The translations under genes were made by a program, and so were the position numbers. From NCBI GenBank assembly GCA_021373025.1, contig JAJFTL010000022.1:1-64000 (forward strand): a DNA stretch of 64,000 nt, written 5' to 3'. Source of the DNA: a bacterium (GTDB lineage: Bacteria; Caldisericota; Caldisericia; Cryosericales; Cryosericaceae). The notes under the pieces were generated by a model, which made no database searches, had not been told where the DNA came from, and saw nothing but the letters and a program-made list of their open reading frames with translations. Of the stretch, positions 36,644-45,297 are shown piece by piece; position 1 is the stretch's first letter, and the number at the start of each line of letters is the position of its first letter.

Positions 36644-36685
36644 GTAGTTGCTGCCCTGTTCGCAAAGGAACAGGGCAGCAACTAC
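36644..36685. repeat. Perfect 18-bp inverted repeat without a U-tract
   Basis: The arms 36644-36661 and 36668-36685 are exact reverse complements (GTAGTTGCTGCCCTGTTC and its partner) around the loop GCAAAG. No T-run follows on either strand, so a simple intrinsic terminator is unlikely, although it could act as a strong 3'-end stabiliser between two convergent genes. The rest of the gap (36686-36875) shows no gene. Confidence 0.8.
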
Positions 36686-36875
36686 ATTCATCCTTGCTCG
36701 TTTTGTTTGTGCTTGGTGCAATGCTTGTAGCCCTGGCGAGTCGTCAAGCTCAGCGTAAGGGTTATATCGATGTGACTACGGCATTTTGAGATTGTTGCTG
36801 GAGGAGAAGTTGCCGCTGGACTCTCCCGCGAGAGGGTAAGAGGCCGGCGGCTGTTAGCAGGGAGGTCCCGCTCCA

Positions 36876-37712
36876 TCAGGTCAGCGGGTCTCCTGGGCGG
36901 AAGCCAGGCACGCCGCCAAACCATTTTGCATAAATGGTGTCATATGTGCCATCTTTCACGAGGTCGCGTAGAGCGTTATCGATGGCCGCTTTCAGCTGTG
37001 TGTCCTCGAGCCGTACGGCGATGCCATAGTATTGAGTGAGGTCAGTGTCGCTTATTTTGAAGACTCGGATAACCGTGAGTGCAGGAGAGTCCTTCGCATA
37101 GAAGGCGTTCACGGGAAAATCATTGACGACCGCATCAATGCGTCCGACCTTCAAGTCGGCCATGGCAAGCTGTATGTCAGGATAGGAACGGATATCTGTT
37201 ACTCCTGCGATTGCCTGCGCGGCACTTTCTCCCGTCGTTCCTATCTGAACGCCTACTCTCAGCCCGGCGAGATCCGAAGCTTGTGTTATTGTACGGAGAG
37301 TCTTGTCGAACACGATGCCCATGTCTGATCGATAGTAGGGAATGGAAAAGCTGACCTCTTCCTCCCGGTCTGGCGTGATTGTCATGGCTGAAATCACCGC
37401 CTCGAACTTCCCTGCCTGAAGAGCTGGAATGATTCCATCCCACGCGGTGGTAACAACCTCTGATTTCAGTCCCAGCTTGTCTGCGACCGCAGCAATGAGA
37501 TCAATGTCAAAGCCGATAGGTTCGTTGGCGCTGTCAGTGTACTCAAATGGCGCAAAGGTTGTGTCATTGCCGATGGTCAGAACGCCGTCTTGCTTTACAG
37601 TGAGCAGATCCGAGGAAGTTGCCGAAGATCCACAGCCGGTAAGGATAAGAAGCGATGATACAAGCACAATAGTGAAGACTGCACCCCACCGAGATGTACG
37701 AGTTCTGTTCAT
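36876..37712 (-). CDS. Amino-acid ABC transporter substrate-binding lipoprotein (orphan paralogue)
   Basis: A 278-residue family-3 solute-binding protein with the lipobox LTGC at about residue 27. It shows FAPFEYTDSANEPIGFDIDLI, SAMTITPDREEEVSFSIPYY and VGVQIGTTGE, the classic polar amino-acid binding pattern. It has the same blocks as the protein at 38784 on the other strand, so the two are paralogues, but this copy has no permease or ATPase. It may feed the same transporter with a different amino acid. AAGGAG lies a few bases before the start. Confidence 0.93.
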   Translation of the reverse strand: MNRTRTSRWGAVFTIVLVSSLLILTGCGSSATSSDLLTVKQDGVLTIGNDTTFAPFEYTDSANEPIGFDIDLIAAVADKLGLKSEVVTTAWDGIIPALQAGKFEAVISAMTITPDREEEVSFSIPYYRSDMGIVFDKTLRTITQASDLAGLRVGVQIGTTGESAAQAIAGVTDIRSYPDIQLAMADLKVGRIDAVVNDFPVNAFYAKDSPALTVIRVFKISDTDLTQYYGIAVRLEDTQLKAAIDNALRDLVKDGTYDTIYAKWFGGVPGFRPGDPLT

Positions 37713-37815
37713 GTTTGACTCTCCTTGTTGTCAGGGTATACAAATACGGCGCGGCACTTGCCGAGTCGTCGCCAGGGGCTCTCTGGCTGAACCGCCAGAA
37801 GAGTTGGTTGTGTGA

Positions 37816-37843
37816 AGTATAGGGGAGGGTCAGAAAATGCAAG
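37816..37843 (-). promoter_or_regulatory. Putative promoter of the orphan binding-protein gene
   Basis: On the minus strand CTTGCA (37838-37843) and TATACT (37816-37821) are 16 bases apart. The predicted leader is about 100 bases. Confidence 0.45.
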
Positions 37844-37907
37844 TCACAATGTAAGGCGAAGATGAAGATACTGTGGATATGTGTTCATCTGAAATCTGAA
37901 TCCGAGA

Positions 37908-38435
37908 TCAGGTGCTCTGGTTGACCAGCTTGAACGACCTGCCCAGGTTCACATAGTCATCCGTCTGACGACGGAGTGCCTCCACTTCCGCACTCGTCAG
38001 TGGCCGCACTGTGCGGGCCGGGACTCCCATTGAGAGCGAACGGGACGGGAGAACTTTGTGCTCAGGAACCAGAGCTCCAGCCCCTACCATTGCCTCGTCT
38101 CCGACCACCGATCCCGTAAGCACTGTTGCATGCATGCCTATCAGGGCATGATGGCCAATCTCACATCCATGGAGTACGGCACTGTGGCCGATAATGGCTC
38201 CTTCGCCGATAATGAGAGGCGAACCGATTTCCACGTGACCAACCGCGTTGTCCTGGACATTGGCGTTGCGGTGGACGACAATAGGTGCAATATCCCCGCG
38301 GAGAACGGTTCCATACCAGATGCTGGCCCCCTCCTCAATAGTCACGTCTCCGATCAGGACGGCCGTCTCGGCAATAAACGCTGTTGAAGCGACAGTAGGG
38401 GTCTTTCCATTGAAAGCACGAAGAATCCCGGACAT
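37908..38435 (-). CDS. Gamma carbonic anhydrase family protein
   Basis: A 175-residue left-handed beta-helix protein with hexapeptide repeats running through most of the chain (for example TVLRGDIAPIVV and IIGEGAIIGHSAVLHG). Histidines in GHVEIG, IGHSAVLHG and the following turn correspond to the zinc ligands of the gamma class (Cam/YrdA/PaaY). It could hydrate CO2, useful next to CO2-producing pathways, though many YrdA-type proteins show no measurable activity. It sits two bases behind a small membrane gene on the same strand. Confidence 0.88.
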   Translation of the reverse strand: MSGILRAFNGKTPTVASTAFIAETAVLIGDVTIEEGASIWYGTVLRGDIAPIVVHRNANVQDNAVGHVEIGSPLIIGEGAIIGHSAVLHGCEIGHHALIGMHATVLTGSVVGDEAMVGAGALVPEHKVLPSRSLSMGVPARTVRPLTSAEVEALRRQTDDYVNLGRSFKLVNQST

Positions 38436-38437
38436 TG

Positions 38438-38689
38438 CTATTCCTCCTTGTGCTGCGGATGCCTTGCATATCTGTCAGCAAGACTTGCGATGAGTGTCAG
38501 CCCTGCAAGACCAAGGGCGCACAGGCCGCCGATTACAGCAAGAACTGACCAGCCTACGGGCTTGTGCGAAATGTGCATAGCAATAGCAGCTGCAAACGCC
38601 CCGCATGCTATCAGAATCAGAGCAATCCCTGATGCACGTGTCAGCCTGGCCGCGGTCGTATCATGCTTTACTTTCTTGAGAAATTGCAC
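38438..38689 (-). CDS. Small two-helix membrane protein of unknown function
   Basis: An 83-residue protein with two hydrophobic segments (GIALILIACGAFAAAIAM and VLAVIGGLCALGLAGLTLIASL) and a charged C terminus. GTG 38689 is the only plausible start in this frame; no ribosome site is visible before it, so the start is uncertain. Longer readings would run antisense through the binding-protein gene opposite. It lies two bases ahead of the carbonic anhydrase gene and is likely cotranscribed. Confidence 0.5.
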   Translation of the reverse strand: MQFLKKVKHDTTAARLTRASGIALILIACGAFAAAIAMHISHKPVGWSVLAVIGGLCALGLAGLTLIASLADRYARHPQHKEE

Positions 38690-38783
38690 AGAGTATAGGA
38701 TAGCACTTTTTGCTGAGTGCTGTATTGACTTGGCTTGCTGACTGAAAGTGGCCAGAAATCTGAATCCTGCAGGAGGAGAAAGG

Positions 38784-39575
38784 ATGAAGAAGAAAGCGTT
38801 TGTCCGGAGTATCGTTCTGGTAGTCGTGGTGGCACTGATGATAGTGGCTCTGACCGGGTGCAAGGCACAAAGTGGAACGCTGAACTGGGGGACTGACCCC
38901 ACGTATGCTCCATTTGAATACACCGATGAGAACAATAAGCCGACAGGATTTGACGTGGAATTGATGGAAGCCATTGCAGCGAAGATGGGCAAGACGAGCA
39001 ATCTCACGAGCGGGGCTTTCGATGGGCTTCTCCTTGCCTTGAAGGGAAAGAAGTTCGACGCTGTATGCGCCGCCATGACAATCACGCCTGATCGCCAGGA
39101 GGAAGTGCTTTTCTCTATGCCATACTACAGGGCAGATATGGGGATCATGTACAATCCAGCCAAGAATGACATCACGAGGCCTGAAGATCTTGAGGGGAAG
39201 ACGGTCGGTGTTCAGACAGGCACCACAGGTGAGATTGATGCCAAGCTTATCACGGGAGTACGAGTCCAGTCATATCCCGACATTCAACTAGCTACTCAGG
39301 ATCTTGAAAACGGCAAAGTCGATGCCGTCGTGAATGACTTTCCTGTCTGCGCTGCCTATGCTAGCACCCATCCAACCCTGAAGGTCATTGATACCACGTC
39401 CATTGCGGGCCAGGATCTGAGGCAGCTCTATGGCATTGCGGTGCGAAAGGATGACACACAGCTCAAGAACGACATCGACGCGGCACTCTTGAAGGTGGTT
39501 GCAGATGGGACATATGCAGCTTTGTACAAGAAGTACTTCCTCGTCGACCCACCGTATCTCCCCCCATACAACTAG
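38784..39575 (+). CDS. Amino-acid ABC transporter substrate-binding lipoprotein
   Basis: A 263-residue family-3 binding protein with lipobox LTGC. FEYTDENNKPTGFDVELMEAI, AAMTITPDRQEEVLFSMPYY and VGVQTGTTGEID are typical of polar amino-acid receptors. It is the first gene of a compact importer with the permease and ATPase that follow. AGGAGGAGAAAGG lies before ATG 38784. The ligand cannot be read from sequence; glutamine, arginine or a related amino acid are candidates. Confidence 0.94.
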   Translation: MKKKAFVRSIVLVVVVALMIVALTGCKAQSGTLNWGTDPTYAPFEYTDENNKPTGFDVELMEAIAAKMGKTSNLTSGAFDGLLLALKGKKFDAVCAAMTITPDRQEEVLFSMPYYRADMGIMYNPAKNDITRPEDLEGKTVGVQTGTTGEIDAKLITGVRVQSYPDIQLATQDLENGKVDAVVNDFPVCAAYASTHPTLKVIDTTSIAGQDLRQLYGIAVRKDDTQLKNDIDAALLKVVADGTYAALYKKYFLVDPPYLPPYN

Positions 39576-39598
39576 TTCCGGCGTTCAGGTGATCGAAA

Positions 39599-40243
39599 GT
39601 GTTTAAGTGGTCGATCATTCTCGACAACCTGCCGTTTCTGCTATCGGGCGCGTGGACAACATTCTCGCTGACGGTAGTCTCGATGTTTTTTGCAACTGTC
39701 GCTGGATTGCTGGTCGGCCTCCTGAACATGTTCGGCGGGAAGATTGTCGGCGCAATTACGCGCCTGTATATCGAGGCAGTGCGTGGGACCCCTGCCTTGC
39801 TGTTGATTCTGATCGTGTACTATGCTTTGCCGATCATCGGGGTGAATCTGCCCCAATTTCCTGCGGCTGCCGTCTCTCTCGCTGTCTGTTATGCCGCCTA
39901 CATAGCGGAGGTGTTCCGTTCGGCAGTTGAGTCGATTCCAAAGGGACAGTCAGAAGCTGCTTTGTCACTCGGCATGAGTCAAACGCAGGCACTGCGCTAT
40001 GTCATTCTTCCCCAGACGTTTCGGCGAGTCTTGCCGCCGCTTGCCAATGAGTTTGCTGCGTTGATCAAGGATACTTCACTGGTTGCATTCATCTCAATGC
40101 AGGACCTTCTTTTCAACGCAAAGATCATTGGCGCCCGTACCTACAATATCATGTCGCCATATATCGGTGCAGCAATCATTTACCTGATCATGACCACTCC
40201 GGTCATGCAGTGGTCGCGAAGTCTTGAGAAGAAGGTGGACTGA
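39599..40243 (+). CDS. Polar amino-acid ABC transporter permease
   Basis: A 214-residue permease of the HisMQ/GlnP type with the leading segment [16 protein letters not shown], the [17 protein letters not shown] motif and the coupling loop [22 protein letters not shown] single permease gene implies a homodimeric channel. GTG 39599 is preceded by AGGTGAT. The next gene begins one base after its stop. Confidence 0.93.
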   Translation: MFKWSIILDNLPFLLSGAWTTFSLTVVSMFFATVAGLLVGLLNMFGGKIVGAITRLYIEAVRGTPALLLILIVYYALPIIGVNLPQFPAAAVSLAVCYAAYIAEVFRSAVESIPKGQSEAALSLGMSQTQALRYVILPQTFRRVLPPLANEFAALIKDTSLVAFISMQDLLFNAKIIGARTYNIMSPYIGAAIIYLIMTTPVMQWSRSLEKKVD

Positions 40244-40244
40244 G

Positions 40245-41003
40245 ATGGCCGGAGACGTGGTTCCTGAGGGGAAGCTGCTTGTCGTTGATCAGCTGCACAA
40301 GTCATTCGGCGCTCTCGAAGTCATCAAAGGAGTCAGCTTTGACATGGATTGCAGAGAGCGCCTTGTATTGATGGGCCCCTCTGGTTCAGGGAAGAGCACA
40401 CTGGTGCGCTGTATCAACTGGATCGAGCCTCCATCAGCTGGCAGCATCACATTTGATGGCAGAGTTGTCGAGACAGGCAAGTCCGACATTCGGAGATTGA
40501 GGGAAGAAATCGGCATGGTGTTCCAGCAGTTCAACGTGTTTCCTCATCTCACCGCCCTTCAGAACGTTGCCTTGGGACCTGTCGTTGTCAAGAAGACACC
40601 ACGCAAGGAGGCAGAGATTGAGGCTATGGAACTCCTGGCAAAGGTCGGCTTGTCTCATCGTGCCGACCACAAGCCTGCTCAGATGAGTGGTGGCGAGCAG
40701 CAGCGCGTTGCCATAGCACGGGCTCTTGCCATGCACCCCAAACTCATGCTGTTTGATGAGCCGACCTCGTCTATTGATGTTGAGTTGATTCACGAGGTTC
40801 TGGATGTCATGGTCAAGTTAGCTGATGAAGGGATGACGATGATCGTCGTGACCCATGAAATGGGGTTTGCCAAGGAAGTAGCAGATCGCGTCGTTTTTAT
40901 GGATCAGGGTCTTATTATCGAGACAGGGACCCCTTCGGAGGTATTCGAGCATCCGCAGTGCGAACGCACACAGAGTTTTCTGAGCAAGGTGCATCTGGCC
41001 TGA
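40245..41003 (+). CDS. Polar amino-acid ABC transporter ATP-binding protein
   Basis: A 252-residue ATPase with Walker [11 protein letters not shown]-loop [16 protein letters not shown], signature [15 protein letters not shown], Walker [13 protein letters not shown] and H-loop THE. The D-loop reads SSIDVEL where most relatives have SALDPEL, a mild departure. It energises the importer and its operon ends in the strong terminator that follows. Confidence 0.94.
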   Translation: MAGDVVPEGKLLVVDQLHKSFGALEVIKGVSFDMDCRERLVLMGPSGSGKSTLVRCINWIEPPSAGSITFDGRVVETGKSDIRRLREEIGMVFQQFNVFPHLTALQNVALGPVVVKKTPRKEAEIEAMELLAKVGLSHRADHKPAQMSGGEQQRVAIARALAMHPKLMLFDEPTSSIDVELIHEVLDVMVKLADEGMTMIVVTHEMGFAKEVADRVVFMDQGLIIETGTPSEVFEHPQCERTQSFLSKVHLA

Positions 41004-41020
41004 GCTCACAGATGCCCGGC

Positions 41021-41055
41021 GGAGGGGCGCTGGAAAGCGCCCCTCCTTTCTTTTC
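41021..41055 (+). terminator. Intrinsic terminator of the amino-acid ABC operon
   Basis: GGAGGGGCGCT (41021-41031) pairs perfectly with AGCGCCCCTCC (41036-41046) around GGAA, followed by TTTCTTTTC. Confidence 0.92.
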
Positions 41056-41100
41056 ATGAGCGTTCTTTTGACTACACTGAATGATGAGGTCTATGGACAT

Positions 41101-41601
41101 ATGAAGACAATCGTCTATCCGGGGACATTTGACCCGGTCAGCAAGGGTCATCTCGATGTGATCGAACGTGGAGCCCACTTATGTGAGCGGCTCGTGGTCG
41201 GTGTGGCCGCGCATGCCTATAAGAACTCAGTGTGGACAGTGGAAGAGCGGACCGACATGGTTCGCATGGCAACCGCGGAAATCCCGAACGTTGTCGTAGA
41301 AGGTTTTGACGGTCTTGTCGTAGACTTCATGAAGCATCTGGGAGCGAACATCATGTTGCGAGGACTGCGACCAGTTTCCGACTTCGAGTATGAAGTGCAG
41401 CTTGCGTGGGCCAACAAGCATCTGGACCCTACTATTGATATTATATATCTCATGAGTTCACCAGAACACTCGTTTGTTTCTTCCACGCTCATAAAGCAAA
41501 TGTACGAGGGCGGCGGAGACATTCGCGACTTGGTGCCAGAGGTCATCGCGGACAGGATTATGCTTCGCCTTTCGCGTGCCAGAGGAGGAACACATGATTG
41601 A
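41101..41601 (+). CDS. coaD: Phosphopantetheine adenylyltransferase
   Basis: A 166-residue nucleotidyltransferase that makes dephospho-CoA from phosphopantetheine and ATP. The T/HxGH motif appears as PGTFDPVSKGHLDVIERG, followed by GLRPVSDFEYEVQLAWANKHL and the SSTLIKQMYEGGGDI C-terminal helix. It is the standard bacterial form. The start at 41101 has only a weak upstream GAGG; an in-frame ATG 45 bases earlier lies inside the terminator tail and is less likely. It overlaps the next gene by eight bases. Confidence 0.95.
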   Translation: MKTIVYPGTFDPVSKGHLDVIERGAHLCERLVVGVAAHAYKNSVWTVEERTDMVRMATAEIPNVVVEGFDGLVVDFMKHLGANIMLRGLRPVSDFEYEVQLAWANKHLDPTIDIIYLMSSPEHSFVSSTLIKQMYEGGGDIRDLVPEVIADRIMLRLSRARGGTHD

Positions 41602-42082
41602 GAAGCTGACACTGCAGGATATCATTGACCGTATCGATCAAGTGAGAGAGCGAAGCCCCAAATTGTTTGGATATCGCATCGTCAAGGACGAGGAGTTGGC
41701 AGACGCGGTGGCGCATCTTCGCACAGCTTTCCCTGAACAGGTCCGTAATGCTTCTGCTCTTCTGGAACAGAGAGACGCACTTCTCAGCGACGCGCGTCGG
41801 CAGAGCAGTCGCATGATTGAAGAAGGGCAGCGCGCCCACGACGATCTTGTCGCAGACAGTGAGATCGTTCGGGCAGCAGTTGCAGAGCGAGACCGATTGA
41901 TGGCTGAGGTCGAGCTGGCCAGGAGGACTGCGGAGCAACAGGCAGATGACTACTCTCTGAAGATGTTGGAGCAGCTTCAGGAGATCCTGAAGAAGCTAGC
42001 TGAGACGGTGAAAGCTTCGGAGATGCAGTTCCACACGGAGAAGAACGAAGATGAGACTCGAACTACTGAAGCTGAACATTGA
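41594..42082 (+). CDS. Coiled-coil protein encoded between coaD and yceD
   Basis: A 162-residue protein of mostly charged helices. It begins with LTLQDIIDRIDQVRERSPKLFGYRIVKDEEL and continues with a long coiled coil (about residues 45-150, rich in A, E, Q and R). A similar short helical protein often sits next to coaD and yceD in Gram-positive-like lineages and is annotated as an ATPase or DivIVA-like; no ATP motif is visible here. AGGAGG precedes the start, which lies inside the coaD end. Confidence 0.75.
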   Translation: MIEKLTLQDIIDRIDQVRERSPKLFGYRIVKDEELADAVAHLRTAFPEQVRNASALLEQRDALLSDARRQSSRMIEEGQRAHDDLVADSEIVRAAVAERDRLMAEVELARRTAEQQADDYSLKMLEQLQEILKKLAETVKASEMQFHTEKNEDETRTTEAEH

Positions 42083-42512
42083 AGAAGGCAGCAGCCAGTC
42101 ATTCCAGTTTGAGGAGACATCAGTTGGTGACCTCTCTGGGATAACACTGCTGGAACCGGTGACAGGACATTTTGTCCTCAGCAATCTTGGGATTGGATAT
42201 CAATTATCCGGGACATTTGCAACAAAAGTGAGTCAACCATGTGTTCGGTGTTTGGAGCCGGTCATCCAGAACATCGAATTCGACGTTAATGAAACGTATC
42301 TGCTGGACACGGGGGACGAACCTGATCAAGAGGATGTGTTTTCGCTTGCATCAGACATATTGGATGTGTCGGACATCGTCAGGCAGAATCTTCTTGTCGA
42401 GGTAGACGAATTCCCCTTGTGCCGCGAAGATTGCAAGGGGCTATGTCCCGTCTGCGGTGTAGACCTGAACAAGACGACATGCTCACACCAGAAATCACTG
42501 GAGGAGAAGTAA
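42051..42512 (+). CDS. yceD: YceD/DUF177 family protein
   Basis: A 153-residue protein with the family's metal-binding-like cysteines in VSQPCVRCLEPV and CREDCKGLCPVCGVDLN. YceD is linked to 23S rRNA accumulation and is normally followed at once by rpmF (ribosomal protein L32). Here the next gene is asnS and no L32 reading frame is present. It overlaps the preceding coiled-coil gene by 32 bases. Confidence 0.88.
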   Translation: MRLELLKLNIEEGSSQSFQFEETSVGDLSGITLLEPVTGHFVLSNLGIGYQLSGTFATKVSQPCVRCLEPVIQNIEFDVNETYLLDTGDEPDQEDVFSLASDILDVSDIVRQNLLVEVDEFPLCREDCKGLCPVCGVDLNKTTCSHQKSLEEK

Positions 42513-43796
42513 ATGTATATCGATAGAGCAGCAGAGTGCGTTGGGCAGGTCGAGACCATTGATGGATGGGTGTACAACAGTCGCAGCAGCGGAAAAGTGG
42601 CATTTGTCCTGGTGCGAGATGGCAGTGGCATCATGCAGTGTGTGGTTGCCAAAAATGATGTCGACGAATCGATATTTGAGCTGGTTCGACATCTGACTCA
42701 GGAGAGCAGCATTAGTGTCTCAGGTACCATTCATGCAGAGGAACGGGCGCCTGCCGGATATGAGATGCACGTCACGAGCGTTCGGGTTCATCAAGTCGCT
42801 GTGGACTATCCTATTACGCCAAAGGAGCATGGTGTCGACTTCTTGATGAACAACCGCCATCTGTGGCTTCGGTCGAAGCGCCAGTGGGCAATCATGCGTA
42901 TACGTGCAACCATTGTCAAGAGCATTCGGGATTATCTTGACAGCAGCGGGTTCCTACTCATGGATGCCCCTATCTTGTCGGCGAATGCCTGTGAAGGTTC
43001 CTCGACACTCTTCTCAACTGACTATTTTGGAGTGCCAGCGTACCTGTCACAAAGTGGCCAGCTCTACAATGAGGCCACGGCCATGGCCTTTGGCAAAGTA
43101 TACTGCTTTGGTCCCACATTCCGTGCGGAGAAGTCCAAGACACGTCGCCACCTCACAGAGTTCTGGATGGTCGAGCCCGAAATGGCATATTGTGATTGGT
43201 CGCAGAACTGTGATGTGCAGGAGCAGTTTGTTGCGTATATTGTCCGACGGGTTCTAGAGGAACGCAAGGAAGAGCTCGCCATCATCGAGCGAGATACTGC
43301 CCCACTCGAGAAGATTGTGCCTCCATTTCCTCGCATTTCCTATGATGAGGCCGTGAACCTTCTTCAGAAGGCTGGATCGCCTATCCAGTGGGGTGAAGAC
43401 TTTGGTGGGGATGAGGAGACAACCATTTCAGGCCAGTTTGAGCGGCCCGTCTTTGTACACAGCTATCCAAAATCCTTCAAGGCCTTCTACATGAAGACCA
43501 ATCCAGAGAATCCACAGACAGTTCTTTGTGCTGACCTGCTGGCGCCAGAGGGATACGGCGAGATCATTGGGGGAGGTCAGCGCGAGGACGACTACCAATT
43601 GCTTCTCGAGCGCCTTCATGCTGAGGGTCTGTCCGAGAAGGATTACGCATGGTATCTGGACCTCCGAAAATACGGGTCTGTCCCGCACAGTGGATTTGGC
43701 CTTGGTGTGGAGCGCACGGTTGCATGGATCTGCAAGCTACCTCATGTGCGGGAGACAATCCCGTTTCCACGTTTGCTCGAGAAGATCTATCCGTAG
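42513..43796 (+). CDS. asnS: Asparaginyl-tRNA synthetase
   Basis: A 427-residue class IIb synthetase. An N-terminal OB-fold anticodon-binding domain (about 1-105, DGWVYNSRSSGKVAFVLVRD) precedes the catalytic core with FGPTFRAEKSKTRRHLTEFW (motif 2) and GFGLGVERTVAW (motif 3). The residues LSQSGQLYNEA and the LTEFWMVEPEM segment fit AsnRS rather than AspRS, because the AspRS-specific large insert is missing. The start follows the yceD stop directly with GGAGGAG upstream. Confidence 0.92.
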   Translation: MYIDRAAECVGQVETIDGWVYNSRSSGKVAFVLVRDGSGIMQCVVAKNDVDESIFELVRHLTQESSISVSGTIHAEERAPAGYEMHVTSVRVHQVAVDYPITPKEHGVDFLMNNRHLWLRSKRQWAIMRIRATIVKSIRDYLDSSGFLLMDAPILSANACEGSSTLFSTDYFGVPAYLSQSGQLYNEATAMAFGKVYCFGPTFRAEKSKTRRHLTEFWMVEPEMAYCDWSQNCDVQEQFVAYIVRRVLEERKEELAIIERDTAPLEKIVPPFPRISYDEAVNLLQKAGSPIQWGEDFGGDEETTISGQFERPVFVHSYPKSFKAFYMKTNPENPQTVLCADLLAPEGYGEIIGGGQREDDYQLLLERLHAEGLSEKDYAWYLDLRKYGSVPHSGFGLGVERTVAWICKLPHVRETIPFPRLLEKIYP

Positions 43797-43853
43797 ACGG
43801 GGAAGATGCCTGCACCACGAGGGACGGCAACAGAGGGGAAAGAGCTCTCCATA

Positions 43854-44837
43854 ATGGAAGCTCTCGCCAGCATCAGGAGCAAGAGACCTGCATCACTCTA
43901 CGTGTTCGCACCTGGCGATGAATACTTTATCCCTCAGGTGAAGGATGCAGCCCGCAGTCTTGTTGCAGAGACCTTCAGAGCTTTTGATTATGCCGAGTTT
44001 GACGGCGGTGAGGAAAGCATCGACGGGATTCGTGAATTTCTGGGCAGCGCGAGTTTTGGATCTGAGAGAAAAGTCCTCATTGTTAACGCGGTGGAAGAGA
44101 AGACAGCTAAGCACCTGAGCGACATAGCTCCCTTGTTTCTGAGTGGCAATGCCGTATCCATCCTCTTTTCGGATCCTGGGAAAATTGCGTCAGAACTGCT
44201 GACAAAGGCCTATGTCATATCGAGTTATGCTGTCCCCTCGACTGCCGTGCGTGCTTGGATAAGAAAGAGAGTTGAGGGGCGTACCATTGATGACCAGGCA
44301 GCATATGAGTTGATACAGCGGACTGGAGGAAACTTCTTTCTCATGCGCAATGAGATCGACAGACTACTTGCCTACACGGGATCAGCCATCACTGTTGCAG
44401 ACGTCCGCGAGGTTGTGCCGCGATGCCACGTTGCCGCCGCCGCCGCTCTGGTCGAGGCTGTCTCTCTCAGGAAGTTCGACCGCGTGGCGACAGCTCTGTC
44501 AGACCTTTCTGAATCTGGCGCTCCTGATACGACCATTCTCTATGACGTCGAAGTCGGCTTGATTCGATTGCTGAATGCAAAGCTCGTGTCAGGATCGAAC
44601 CGCCCAAAGGCCGATCTGCGTGCGTGGTGTCTGCGCAGTCAGCATCAGTATCTGGATGACTATACGCTGACTGCTCTGCTGAAGGCGGCAGAGCACATCA
44701 GGTTGCATGAACTGGAACTCATGCTGGAACGTCTCGAGGATATTGAGTACAGAACCAAAAAAGGGCTGACCAGCAACGCGCTGGCAGCCCTCGAACTGCT
44801 GCTCTCAGAAACAGTGCTTACGACGCAGGAGCCGTAG
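43854..44837 (+). CDS. holA: DNA polymerase III delta subunit
   Basis: A 327-residue clamp-loader subunit. It begins IRSKRPASLYVFAPGDEYFI, matching HolA's N-terminal YxLYGEEE-type segment, and continues with VLIVNAVEEK (Walker-B-like remnant) and a helical C-terminal domain with EDIEYRTKKGLTSN, close to the usual K..G ending. It opens the beta clamp together with delta prime and gamma. ATG 43854 gives the usual distance to the first strand; an upstream ATG at 43806 with GGGGAAG is possible. Its end overlaps rpsT on the other strand by 20 bases. Confidence 0.88.
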   Translation: MEALASIRSKRPASLYVFAPGDEYFIPQVKDAARSLVAETFRAFDYAEFDGGEESIDGIREFLGSASFGSERKVLIVNAVEEKTAKHLSDIAPLFLSGNAVSILFSDPGKIASELLTKAYVISSYAVPSTAVRAWIRKRVEGRTIDDQAAYELIQRTGGNFFLMRNEIDRLLAYTGSAITVADVREVVPRCHVAAAAALVEAVSLRKFDRVATALSDLSESGAPDTTILYDVEVGLIRLLNAKLVSGSNRPKADLRAWCLRSQHQYLDDYTLTALLKAAEHIRLHELELMLERLEDIEYRTKKGLTSNALAALELLLSETVLTTQEP

Positions 44838-45087
44838 TACCGAGCTTTGCTGCATTTGCCTTTTTCATGAGGCGTGACTTCTTGCGAGCACTGTTTTTTT
44901 TGTGGACAATGCCCTTCTGAGCGAGTTTGTCGAGCTGCTTTACGGCGTCTACGACTTTTTCGGGAGCATAGTCAGACTTGCGAGCCATATCAAGAGCAAG
45001 TTTGGCCTTGGCCGTATATTTCGTGTTGTATGCTGTCCGTGTCTTAGTCTTGCGGACGTCTTTGACGGAAGATCGCTTGATTGGCAT
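44818..45087 (-). CDS. rpsT: 30S ribosomal protein S20
   Basis: An 89-residue, lysine-rich helical protein (MPIKRSSVKDVRKTKTR at the start, KKNSARKKSRLMKKAN near the end) that binds 16S rRNA early in 30S assembly. AAAGGAG lies seven bases before ATG 45087. The 3' end overlaps holA by 20 bases tail to tail. The adjacency of holA and rpsT is common in bacteria. Confidence 0.95.
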   Translation of the reverse strand: MPIKRSSVKDVRKTKTRTAYNTKYTAKAKLALDMARKSDYAPEKVVDAVKQLDKLAQKGIVHKKNSARKKSRLMKKANAAKLGTTAPAS

Positions 45088-45124
45088 AAAACTCTCCTTT
45101 ATCTCTTCATGACCTGTCAGGTTT

Positions 45125-45152
45125 ACTTTACCCCTTTTCTCTGTGATGTCAA
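45125..45152 (-). promoter_or_regulatory. Sigma70-type promoter of rpsT
   Basis: On the minus strand a perfect TTGACA (45147-45152) is 16 bases from TAAAGT (45125-45130), giving a predicted start near 45118 and a leader of about 30 bases. Confidence 0.65.
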
Positions 45153-45269
45153 TGATAAAGGACGTCCGAAAAATCATTCGAAAACGGCTGTTGTGGCTAG
45201 ACGTAACGACTTGGGCAGATTGTTCGTGCAAACAGCAGACTGTTTCAACGGATCTACGGAAGCAGTGGA

Positions 45270-45297
45270 TTGACTTTTGAGAGGGATGTTATAGTAT
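45270..45297 (+). promoter_or_regulatory. Putative promoter toward mobA-focA
   Basis: TTGACT (45270-45275) is followed by the overlapping boxes TATAGT (45290-45295, 14 bases) and TAGTAT (45292-45297, 16 bases). The leader before mobA would be about 130 bases. Confidence 0.5.
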
